From NCBI GenBank assembly GCA_033807695.1, contig CM066309.1:1426001-1490000 (forward strand): a stretch of DNA of 64,000 bases, read 5' to 3'. The position numbers were made by a program, and so were the translations under genes. Within the stretch, counting starts at the first letter, position 1. Every line of letters begins with the position of its first letter. The notes below the pieces were generated by a model. The model made no database searches, was not told the DNA's origin, and saw only the letters and a program-made list of their open reading frames with translations. This stretch comes from Daedaleopsis sinensis. Taxonomy: Eukaryota > Basidiomycota > Agaricomycetes > Polyporales > Polyporaceae. Positions 32,524 through 50,279 of the stretch are shown one piece after another.

Positions 32524-35472
32524 ATGCACTGGGTCTCGACGTATCTTCCATCCCAGAACCTACCACTCATGGCCATGCTCGGAATCCTGACTCAGACTCT
32601 CAGACTCACTCTCAACATCGTCGACGGCTGTCCGGTGCCCGGTCTGAAGACTCTTGTAGGCACCGCTTTAGCCATCGCTGAGACGACAGAGGTGAATTTG
32701 TGTCTGGCGTTGAGAACTTTGTTTGATGCTCATTGCTTGCATTTGGGCCTCAGGCGGTGAAACAGAACAAAGACGCGTGCATAGAGCTCGCTGAACGGGC
32801 TTCAAAGGTATCGATCGCGATATGCGAAGAGCTGCGTACTCTCGAGAAGGAGCAAGTCGATAGCAACCTATTGCAACGCATCGCGGCGCTCCAATCGTGA
32901 GTTTGGTGTGGTTCAGCAGTCATTCCCATTCCCTAGTACTGACCATGGATGTTTTTGCAGCGCACTCGACGAGATTAAAGTCTTTGTTCGACGGATGACG
33001 CGAAAACGACTGTTGCAGCGCATCTGGAAACATGTCGAGATCCGGAGCGAAGTTGACAGACTCGCACGCGTTTTGACAGACGCTGTCAATGCGTTCACGG
33101 TAACTTGAAGATACTCGTCGTTATGTTCCAGACGCTACTAACAGTCCTCCCAAGGTGCGGTCGCTAGTATCAATGGACAATCGCCTTAGTGTGGTAAGGC
33201 GAAATGTAGACGACATTGCAGAGACCCATGGCGCTCTTATGCGGTACACGGAGGAATCCACGTCTCGTGAGAATGCCATTCTTGATGGCAACGATACAAT
33301 CCTCTCCGAATTGTCACGAATAAGCATTGGTCAAAATCTGTACGATGGCGCGGTATGTTTTCCACTGTCGTCTCAATCTGACCTGCCTACTCATTTGACG
33401 CCATCGTCTTTCAGTTCCGCCTTTACGGGCGGGATGATCTGATCCTGGAAGTGGATTCTGAACCGTCGTCTAGCATCGATCCAAATGCCAGGTCTGTCCA
33501 AGTGCATCGTGCACGCCTTCGACACGACGATCGGAAAGTCGTTGTTGCCCGATACTGCTACAAAGAGCAATTCAATCGGGATCTGAAGCGCCTGAAGCAA
33601 GTTTGGTCAGTCATTACAATACGAGCAAATGCTGTCATCGCTAACCAGTTCGAAATCACTCCTAGGCATCCGAACATTCGGCCTTTACTTGGCTACTCAC
33701 GTCCCGACCCACTGACCTCGTTCATTGTGAGCGACGATCACGAGAGCAAGTTTCTGGATAGCTAATAGCACTTTACACGATCGGCTGACCACTCGCTCCG
33801 CAGCACGCCCATGGGAGCAAGTTGTCATGTTGGTACAAGGTTCGACTCGGATCAAGTACTACATCCAAGCGGTACGATTTACTCATTAGTTGTTTTGTCA
33901 AACACCTCATGACACGCGTGTTCACCAGTTGGCACAATCATACGTGAGTATCTAATGCTCTGCAGTGCAGGATCACATCAGATGCTCATCTTGTCAGTCG
34001 ACATTCTCCTACTTAGTGCAGGAACTGGGCTACACCTGGCAGCGCGATCGGGTAAACGACTCAAGCACTATTCCGTCGTATTCAGCTCGCTCAATACGAC
34101 TGCCTAGACGTACGCAAGCTTAAGCCAATTTCCACTGATGTCCGACGGCCAGGGCAACATTGTCTACGATATTCATCATCTCTGGCAGACCCTTCCGCGC
34201 GGGTTCATCATGAACCCGTGGGGGCGGTACCATAAAGTCCGCAGCTATGTCTACGAGGACGATCTCAAACAGCTTTCCGTCCCCGCTTCCAGACATTGGC
34301 TTGAAGAAGGAGTCGATTCTGGTACCGCTTCGCATAAATGTAGAGTTGTCGCAACCTCTGATGTTCTCTCTCTGTACAGACCATGCACATCTAAGCTGGC
34401 TAGAACAGCTATATGAGCAATGGCTCCTGATCCGCGCGTACAGCTGTACAGAAACGCTCTGGCCTCTCGCAGACATACCCTTCCCCGGCGATGTCTTTAC
34501 CGGTGTCACACACCATCCCACCTCTCCCACACCCAGCCTAATTGGACACCATCCTGACACCGGGGCGGACCTCGACTCCATCTTTCCCCTTCTGGCGCAT
34601 AGCACTCTGACTTCCCCGTCAATGTCACTCTGTCAAGACGTCTGCACCCTCGATGGATGGAACCGGTGTGTAGCGTCTTCATGAGTTAACAGCCGCCCAC
34701 GGCTAAGTCTATACTATGTAGATACACGATACCAACACTGGAAGTAGAGGACGAAGACTTCCCTTGGCATCCAGGGTGGCATGCGTACCACAGCTTCGGA
34801 GAGGGCTCCCCGCGGCGCGAGTACGACTTGAACCACGTCCGGCTACCCATCCAACAGTATCTCCTAGAGAACATTATCTCTTTGAGCGCACGACACGGCA
34901 TCCATGATCCAGCCAAGCTATGTCTTGGTGAGTCCTCAACATGGCATCCGGGGACGAATGGATCGCTCATGTTGTCAATCATGCACAGTGGTCACTCCGA
35001 TCCTGTACATCGACACCCGCTGCACCAACGTCGGAGCGGACGGCAACAAGCCGTGGTACCTGTTCATCCGCGCGTCGATTGCGCGCGGAGCCCGGGTGGA
35101 CGAGCGTCCATGGGCGTACTGGTCCCCCGACAAGGACGACTTCCCGCCCACGGCCCCAGGGGTCGCCGGCGAGATCCCCGCGGGATGGACGCCTCGTTCT
35201 GGAGGGACGCTCACGTATCGGATGCGTCAGCAAGACCTCGATGCGTACCACGAGCACCAATGGACACAAGAACTCGGGGACACCACGTTCGAGATCGGGC
35301 TGCGGTATGTTGTGTCCCTGCAGGTGTCAGTCGAGTCCAGCCTGACTTTCGATCTAGCGCGCGGGTGGAGTACGTACAGCTGCTGAAAGAGGAGGTGCTG
35401 CTCATGCGCGAGCTCGAGGAGTACCGTAGAAAGTGCGGCACCCATGGCAGGATCGTCGAAGTCAACAGCTGA
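32524..35472 (+). CDS. MLKL N-terminal-like four-helix bundle plus kinase-like protein, probably frameshifted
   Basis: The N-terminus (LTLNIVDGCPVPGLKTLVGT, then AERASKVSIAICEELRTLE, ALDEIKVFVRRMTRKR and NVDDIAETHGALMRYTEES) matches the pattern of the MLKL_NTD-type helical bundle frequent in agaricomycetes. The family is linked to membrane-acting cell-death or signalling proteins. A kinase-like segment follows: FRLYGRDDLILEVDSE, KVVVARYC and HPNIRPLLGYSRPD. Near 33763 the frame FIVSDDHESKFLDS meets stops, while STLHDRLTTRSAARPWEQVV continues one base out of phase. No canonical intron repairs this. Downstream exons (SYSTFSYLVQELGYTWQRD, SDGQGNIVYDIHHLWQ, DTRCTNVGADGNKPWYLF, and a coiled tail ELEEYRRKCGTHG ending at 35472) may belong to the same gene or to a second one. 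The start is the ATG at 32524. The model is approximate. Confidence 0.5.
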
Positions 35473-36626
35473 AAGCGAACCGCTCCGAGTCACGGCTGCG
35501 GCGGCTTCCTTAGGACCTCTCCTACGACGCGCTGCCGGCGGGGCCGATATCGATGACATCCACTGGCCAATGCCATACAACAGCACACTACACGGGAGCA
35601 GTGGAATCCATCTCGCTCTGCGCGACCACGGTGAACCGTGGTTCCTGACCACTCTTCAACTCGGAGGCGCCGTACCCTCAGCACCGATCTTCAACGCTGT
35701 CACTCTCCTCAATATACTCACGAGATGCTGAGATTGACACCCGCAGACCACAGGGATGCGAGATTACTACATGCTTCTGACTACTTACTTCCTCAATGTT
35801 GTACTCACAAGATGCTGAGATCAACACCCGCAGATCGGAGGGGTGCGAGATTACTTGCTTCTGAAGGACATTGCACTGGCGTGCGGCCACTTCTACACCG
35901 ACTGGGAAACGACTCACATGATGGAATGCAGACTTTAACCCTGGGTCAAGGGTAAGGGTGGTGGTCAATTCGTCCACTGGTCTCGTATGGCATGGGCCAC
36001 CGTGAGTGGGACGGAAGCTACTTTCTGAGATGAATAAGCAAAGGAGTTGGCGGCTAAAGCACTTTAAGCTTAAGGCTAAGCGCTAAACCTATCAGGATCA
36101 TCAATCAAATCCGTTGCCGCCGGCAAGTATTTATGGCAAAGCTCGCGGCCCTGACTCGATTATTGTCCCCTATAATCTAGTAAGTACATACAGTAAGCAT
36201 GTACCGGATTTGTACTGATACTGATAGGTTTCGCAAGATGTCGTCGCTTTCGAGGCGTTCTTGGGCTGTGTCGTACCAGTCAAGTGTCCTGATGAAACGT
36301 GGTAGAATGTCAGTAGAGGAGCTAGTCACGGAACGACGGGCACACGGAGGACTAACCGCGCAGCCACCCCGCGCTCCGGGGAACGCAACCGTGTGCTTCG
36401 GCACCGCCTTCTGGCGTGATTTCCCCACAGACCAACAGTGAGTCACTCAGCGACGATAAGGGGTCTGTTGATATAAGTGAACACGCGCCGTCTCCTAGGA
36501 TCCTCCTTTGACTTTCTCTCAACCACCAAGACCATCTAGAACAGTATCTGGAACGTGTGGCAGAACCACTAACCTACGTAGCTCCCGGCGCGAGCTCTCT
36601 CTGCACGCGCTCCGACTTTCTGGGTC
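35473..36626. other. Gap between MLKL-like gene and ABC transporter, with a direct repeat
   Basis: No gene is firmly supported. An ATG-led frame at 35444-35731 overlaps the preceding gene's end in another frame, and an 80-residue frame lies at 36199-36441; neither has a domain. A two-copy direct repeat is present at 35706-35863. Confidence 0.45.
35706..35863. repeat. Two-copy direct repeat, about 75 nt units
   Basis: Unit 1 (35706-35780) and unit 2 (35790-35863) share blocks such as GAGATGCTGAGAT, ACACCCGCAGA and GTGCGAGATTACT-like text, ending in GCTTCTGA in both. The units differ by several substitutions and small indels, so the duplication is old or tolerated in non-coding DNA. Confidence 0.8.
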
Positions 36627-43669
<7,043 letters not shown>

Positions 43670-43942
43670 ACGCGGGGCACTGGACCATATTGTTAGGTAG
43701 CTGTCTGATGTGGAAGTGGGAATGTGTTTCGTTTAGAGAGGCTTTTGTTCGGACTTGGAAGTACACATTCTCCCAGCATTAATTTCCGCACCATTGAACT
43801 TGAAGGCGGTTGGTCAGTTTAGTAGTACCCTCAGCCTGGTTACGCGAGAGAAGCCACCGGCCCGGAGGTCCGGATGGGCGGGGAGGTTGCAGCGTGACGT
43901 CGATCCGTGGCACAGTGCACTTCCGACTTGTTTCCTTTCGCC
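43670..43942. other. Spacer between ABC transporter and F-box gene
   Basis: About 270 nt on the same transcriptional strand, holding the ABC 3' end and the F-box promoter. No motif is distinctive. Confidence 0.4.
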
Positions 43943-46428
43943 ATGAATCTGGTCGACCTTCCTGACGAACTTCTGGCTAAAATCGCCTCGTTGCTGCACC
44001 CTCATGCTCTCGTACACCTGCAGCAAGTTTCGACACGATTCCTCGACGTCGTCCGGTCGAACGTCGCTCTGCAATATGATCTGGAACTCCATGTCGCCGG
44101 CATGGTGGACAACCCTGCGTCGCGCTTGGTGCTAGCGGAACGCCTCCGCATACTGCGGCAGAAAGAGGAGTCGTGGAGGACGTTAGACCTCTCGGACCGC
44201 AGGGTGCTACCTCTTCAGCACAACCCCTCAGGTATCTACGACCTTACCGGAGGAGTGATGCTACTTGGCGAGTGCAGAACCCCGGGGGACCACACGGGCA
44301 CGGACTCCGCTCACACTGTGCACCTTCACTCTCTCTTCCGTGATGCTGACGGCGACTCTGGACTACCTTCTCCATGGCACACCATCGACCTGGGACAGCA
44401 GATCATAGATGTCGGCCTAGCAATCCAGGAGCATGACCTGATTGCAATCGTCACATACAGGTGAGTCCCAATCTAAACAATGCGTCGTTACGTCCAAGAT
44501 CTCCATTGCATGAGTCCTCGCTGCCCTATCAAGATTTGTGCAAACAGACGTCCTTCGTTTCCCACTGAGACAAGTGGTCGGTTGCACGTCTAATTCGTAT
44601 GGCAATATTCTCTGATCGCATAACATTCGCCATGTATGTGTGGTCGATTACACACCATGTGTTGACCAGAGAATGTTTCGAGAATTACCACCCATGTGTG
44701 CTGCGGTGGGAAGTTCGCGACGTTGTTGCTCATGCGTTCTTCAGCTACATCAACTCTGTGCGATTGCAAGCTTCCATAAACATCCATTTAATAAAGCATT
44801 CAACGGGGCAGCCGCATCCCGCAGCAGCCAAGCCTGTAATCCATTTTGACAACATTCACTATCTTCCCGGGCATTGCAGCATAATGCTGGAGGTGGCGGG
44901 TGATACCCTCTGCTTCTTGCTCAACAACTACTTCCCATTTCTCAATGGTCACCCTGTTACCCTTGCCATCTACAATTGGAAGACGGGCCACCTGGTAGTG
45001 GTGAGTTTACTGGCTTTGAATCAACGAGAAGTCCGATGACAGTGACGTTAGGGACAGAAACGATTATACGCAGACCCGACCATGTTCAATTCCTTCACTC
45101 TTTTATCGCCAGATGCAGTCGCGCTCCCAATTATCCCTACCAACTCGCTAGAGATCTGCCACTTTGCCGCGGAGCTAGCAGCCCCTCCTCCACCGCCACA
45201 CGTAGGAGAGGGACCGCCCCCTCCGCCAAATATTCCGCTGTTGAAGACGACATGCATTTTAGAACTGCCCTCCCTCGAGCCGGACGCGCTCCTGCTGCGC
45301 ATGACCTGCCGATGCGAACCCAATCCGCGGGGTCCGCTGGCCTCCGCAACATACGCCGATCCCCGAGTACCATTTACTTCCGACCCTCTCAAGGCTTTGA
45401 TGATCCTGCATATGCATTTCCGTCTCCGGCAGAACTCCACTCGCCTATACACACTCGTCGTCAACCGCATCTCCCTCCTCGGCCTTCTCAATGGCGTTCT
45501 CGAATTCCACCGGGAACAGGAATCGCGCGTCGCCGACAACGATCGCATTGCACAAGGGATCCCGGGGTCGCCCTCCAGCGACGATGACGCCGGACCCTCG
45601 CCCGCACAGTCTGTCCAGGACGAAGATGCCCGGTCGGTGATATCCTTCACATGGATGGAGTGGGGCCCGAGGACCGCGCGCGTGTTCAACGACGAGCTCC
45701 TCGGGATGCGCTGGATCACGACGACGTGCGGGCAGCGCCTCGTGCGCGTCCGGAGCCATAACGAGCGCATGCGGCTGCACGTGCTCGACTTCAACCAGCT
45801 CGCGCTCAAGCGGATGCTGCACGCGCGTGCGCTCCTGGGCGAGCCGTTCGGGACGCGCCCGGGTGAGAGCATCCTCCAGAAAGGCTCCACGCGGACGCAG
45901 CTGCGTGGGGGGCGGTACGTGGACGAAGTCGGTGCGGCGGACGTGGATATGGACGCGGTGGACGGTGGCGGAGGGGCGGGCGACGACCTGATCGTGATTG
46001 CAGGAGACCTACAGCATCCAGCCTGGGTGGATGTAGATGACGAGGAGGATGATGAGGAAGATGGCGATGAAGAAGCCGCGTCGCCAGACGTTGGCATGGG
46101 CGATGACACACCGGTTTTCGGTGGCTTCGCGCCGGTCGACCCGAGGCGCAAGGTGCAGGTGATGCTGGGGAAGACTGTTATTCCGGGGGGCGAGGTGTGG
46201 AGCGAGGACCTGGAGTCCTCGCTGCCGTACATGGAGACGAGCGTGCGGATCGCAGAGGAGTACGAGAGCGTGTTACTCGACGAGGATATAATCGTTGGGC
46301 TTAAGGTGAGTGTCTATATCTACCCGGGACTGTACACGAATCTGACACAAGTTACTGTACAGATGGACCCCGCTGGACGACATATCACCGAACTCGGACT
46401 TCATCGTGTCGGAGGACCTGTATCGTAG
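43943..46428 (+). CDS. F-box domain protein with acidic C-terminal region
   Basis: The protein starts MNLVDLPDELLAKIASLLHP at 43943, an F-box (residues 3-45, with the LQQVSTRFLDVV continuation) that should bind Skp1 in an SCF ligase. The remainder resembles the large agaricomycete F-box family: long, weakly conserved, with segments such as STGQPHPAAAKPVIHFDNIHY and ITTTCGQRLVRVRSHNERMRLH. Exon 1 is 43943-44460. One or more middle exons lie between 44600 and 45000, and a large exon runs 45058-46302. The last exon begins at 46362 and stops at 46426-46428. A run of Asp/Glu (near 46035-46080) and a Pro-rich stretch (near 45185-45230) are present. Splicing of the middle part is uncertain. No substrate is known. 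Confidence 0.78.
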
Positions 46429-47606
46429 AGGTGTGGGCATGGAATATACTGGAATGGTAGCGTTTACAAGAGCATGAGGCGGTAATGCCATTTTCCCAGT
46501 CCGACGGTCTGGTGTCGAGTCGATCTTTGTGAGTCTCGGTGTCATTCAAGTCGTGGCTTACGTCGGTTTCCAGGAGATCACACTCCGAAGGACTCTTGGT
46601 ACAGAAATATCATCTACCCCTAGCCCGGCTTTTGATGGATGAAGGACGATCCCAAGACCGTCGTAGAAACGTGACGGAAGGCTCATTTTGCGGATGAAAG
46701 TGCTGCAGCTACCTAGAGGAAGACTAATCACTTTCTCCTCCTGCTCGCGTTCATGCGCACGTTGCAGAGTTCCAGACAAGATATACCGATGAAGGTATGT
46801 GACTGCCACTCTGACTTCTCAACAACCTGTGCATGACGTTGGTATATAGGCCTTGGCCTCAGCCTGGCCCTCACCACATCCAGAGTGCTTCACGTTCAAC
46901 CAGCCGGAGGTTCAACCTTTGGGATATCGATCGTAATCTGTAAACGGGATACACGTGCTAATGCACCACACCTTGGCAATTGGCGTCCGAGCCTGAGGCA
47001 CTGTGCGTGTGTCGAACTTCGGAAATTCACTGCTAGAGCCCTACAGTACTAGTGTTTCCGCGAGTGCCCAACGGGCGCCTCAACCACCTTGAGTAACCAT
47101 CTTGCCAAGCAACTCTTGGAAGGTTGGCATGATTCAAGCCGCCTCGCTGACAGCGACATTCGAATTTCGCCGTGCACAGGGACAGGGTGCGTGTGTCTCT
47201 GTAACTTTAAGATGGACACCAACGCTCACGCACTCAAGGCACAATGGAACGTGAGCCCGCTAGAAAGCTCAAGCAATTAGCATTTGAGCGCCGTCTGCCA
47301 TAAGCACTCTCAGTGGTGTTAGTCTTGGCGGTCAGGATCTGGCAATCGAACGATCAAAGCGACGCTGACCATATCAGGGACGGGTCGGGAGTCGCGGGCC
47401 CCAGCAACGTTCGTTCATACCGCCCTCTCAAATGCGCGAGTGCAGGCTTGGCGTCGTTACATGCGAACTGTTCAACATACTCGACGACAGAACGTTCGTC
47501 GTCGCTTGCGATTGACAGTGATGCACTCTACTTCAAAAGAGCGCGTGGGCAGGCGTCGCCGTGCAGATCAGGATCCTCGCCGCTCACCTGCTCAGTCCTG
47601 CTTGCC
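46429..47606. other. Intergenic region upstream of alkaline phosphatase
   Basis: About 1.2 kb without recognised coding sequence. Open frames here start at non-ATG codons or lack any domain. The right end must contain the phosphatase promoter; I did not identify a convincing PHO-type CACGTG element. Confidence 0.45.
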
Positions 47607-49964
47607 ATGGCCCTCAAGCCCCTTCTTATCGCACTTGTGACCATCGTTGGCGCATCCACCGGTCTTGTCAACGCTCAGAGTGCCTCGACCTGCGCACTTC
47701 CGCCTCTCCAGACCGCGTGGGCGTATGAGGCGCAGGTGAAGAATCCGGGTGCGGACTTTGGTGCGCCGCATGTCTCGCAGGGCAAGAACTGGCAGGGTCA
47801 GCCCAACAAGGCGAAAGGTGGTCGTCGGATCAAGAACGTGAGTGGGTGTGAACTTGTTGTCCATGTCGACGTATGCGTGCTCCTTCTGACGTTGTATGTG
47901 CGCATGTACACAGGGTTCGTGTGCATTCATACGCCTCATTCTGGCAGTGTGCTGACGTGACAGCGCCGGAACAGTAATTCTCACCATTCCTGACGGGTTC
48001 GGTCCTGCAAGCGAGGTGAGCCCGCAGACTGCAACGAGGCAGAACCCAATAACACCGTGTATCTGACAATGCCGTGTAGGTCCTTGCTCGCAACTTCTAC
48101 GAGTGGAAGAACACCGAAGGATGGAACAAAGTCCTTGCCTCTGACACCATTCAAGTCGGCTCCGTCCGCACTCGGTCCACTGACTCTTTGGTCACTGATT
48201 CGGCCGCAGCAGCGACCGCTTATTCTTGTGCTATCAAGGTACAACTGATGCTATACACCCAGTCCACGACTCACATGCGTTCTTCCAGACTTACAACGGC
48301 GGTATTGCGGTTGACGAAGATGGCAACCCGTGTGGTACTGTCCTCGAGGCGGCCAAGGCTGCTGGCTACAAGACCGGTCTAGTCGCAACTTCGCGCATCA
48401 CTGTGAGCAACAGCAACAGCCCACATGAATTGTCCACTCAATGACGCCGCGCTTACTTCCTCACTCAGCACGCAACCCCAGCTTCATTTGCTTCGCATAT
48501 CTACAACCGGGACGACGAGCACATCATCGCGGAGCAGCTTGTTGGCAACACTCCCCTCGGTCCCGTTGTCGACGTTCTCCTTGGCGGTGGTCTCGGCTTC
48601 TTCGTACCGAACACCACCGCTGGATCGACCCGCCCAGATGGTGTGAATGCCCTCGAGATGGCACGCAAAAACGGTTACAATGTCTTCACGAACCGCACGG
48701 GCTTCGATGCGCTTCAAGGCGGCAAGGCGAAAGCTGCGAAGAAGCCTTATCTCGGCCTGTTCCATAACTCCCACATGAACTACGAGGTGCGTCTGACTCT
48801 CGCAAGAAAAGCTCCATCGTCGTAGTGATCTTCCTGTTACTGTAGATCGACCGTGACGCGTCTTTGGAGCCCAGCTTGGTCGAGATGGCTAAAACCGCTA
48901 TTAACAGCTTACAGGAGGCTACTAAGGACAGCGACAAGGGTTTCTTCATCGTAAGTACTCTCAATTTATCCACAAGCTCACAACTCATTATACGGCCTTG
49001 CTCTAGATGGTTGAGGCATCGGTACGCTTTTGTTTGTTTTGCTCGATCATCAAGCTTCTGACAGAGCAATGTATAGCGCATCGACCACGCGGGCCACAGC
49101 AACGATCTCGTTGCCCACTTGCACGAAATCATCGAGTATAACGAGCTCGTCGAGTACCTCAAGTCCGTCGTCGACGATGACAAACATGGCCAAACTGTCC
49201 TGTTGGGCACTGCCGACCACGAGTGTGGTGGACTGACTCTCGTGAGGGCCACGCCTCGACTGCCGACCGGCCTCAACGCTAATTCCTTGCTATGCGTTTA
49301 GGGAGGCATCGTCACCACCGGCGAGTACCAGTGGTCCCCCAGCGCCCTGGACCACGGCGTGCACTCCGCCGCGTACCTCAGCAGCCAGTGGGCTAAGTAT
49401 AACGGCACCGAGCCGGACAAGTTCCTGGGCGACGTCTTCTCGCAATACGGCATTATCGATGCAAAGTGCGTCATTCGCCGCCCAAGAAATAGTCGTGCGC
49501 CCTTCTGACAGTATTTTCTGGGTGTGCAGCACCACCGAAGTCGAGGTCGCCAAGGAGCTGAAGGACACGTCGATCGAGGTGCACCTCGGCCAGTCACTCA
49601 CCCGCCGAGCAATGATCAAGTGGAGCACTGTACGTTCTCGTCGATCCCTCATCTCGATCTTCTGCTCACCTGGGTCCTGTGGTTTCAGGTAGGACACACC
49701 GCTGTCGACGTGAACTTGATTGCGTACGGCCCTCAAACCGACAGCTTGGTCGGGAACCACGACAACACCGAGATCGGGCTCTTCATTGCGAACACCCTGA
49801 AGCTCGACCTGCCCTCGATTGGTAAAAAGCTTAACGCGAAGGAAAACGAGAAGTGGCTCGTCGATGTCGTCGGCCGGGACAAGGTCGAGGATGGCGTCCA
49901 CCTGCAGAAACGTGACGGCGACGCCGGTGGTTGCGGTTGCGGCAAGGACCATCATATCCAGTGA
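47607..49964 (+). CDS. Alkaline phosphatase (PhoA/Pho8 family), secreted or vacuolar
   Basis: This is a metal-dependent phosphomonoesterase. The protein begins MALKPLLIALVTIVGAS (signal peptide) and contains VILTIPDGFGPASE, the first metal-site motif. The nucleophile Ser lies in VTDSAAAATAYSCA (Ser codon 48200-48202). Later come the metal ligands RIDHAGHSNDLVAHLHE and GTADHECGGLTLG, and the final His in VGHTAVDVNLIAYGP. The C-terminus carries a short Cys/His-rich tail, GGCGCGKDHHIQ, ending at 49964. Exon 1 probably ends at 47845 with a GTGTGA donor, because the stronger GTGAGT donor at 47838 breaks the frame. Ten or so introns are present. The signal peptide suggests extracellular or vacuolar phosphate scavenging. 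It is convergent with the Sin1 gene. Confidence 0.92.
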
Positions 49965-50279
49965 GCTTCATGAAACGGATTGCTGGCTGATCATTAGCGT
50001 AATGTAGCTTGTAGCCTTCCTTGTAATGAGTTGCAACATACTGTTCGTATTGCACTGTGGAACCTCTTTGTGCCACCGTTAAGCGCGAGATTCGTCCTCT
50101 CACCCCTTGCTCGTGGCCAAATGTCCCAATGCGGGTGTCTCCCGGATTTCCCGGGTCGATTTTCGTTCCGTCCAGAAACCCTAGCCCGACTGCCAGTTCC
50201 AATGATGCTACAAGATAAATGCTACAAATGCAGATGTGTGGGGATCCACCGCTACTGCGCACGCACACCGCGCCCATGA
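49965..50279. other. Convergent 3' region between phosphatase and Sin1
   Basis: About 315 nt separating two stop codons on opposite strands. It presumably holds both polyadenylation signals; no gene is seen. Confidence 0.45.

Noticed and set aside
36199..36441. 80-residue frame upstream of the ABC gene
   Set aside because: No domain and no sign of splicing to neighbours; may be part of the leader or chance.
45048..46232. 394-residue minus-strand open frame
   Set aside because: It mirrors the large F-box exon; Ser/Arg-rich composition and absence of domains mark it as a shadow.
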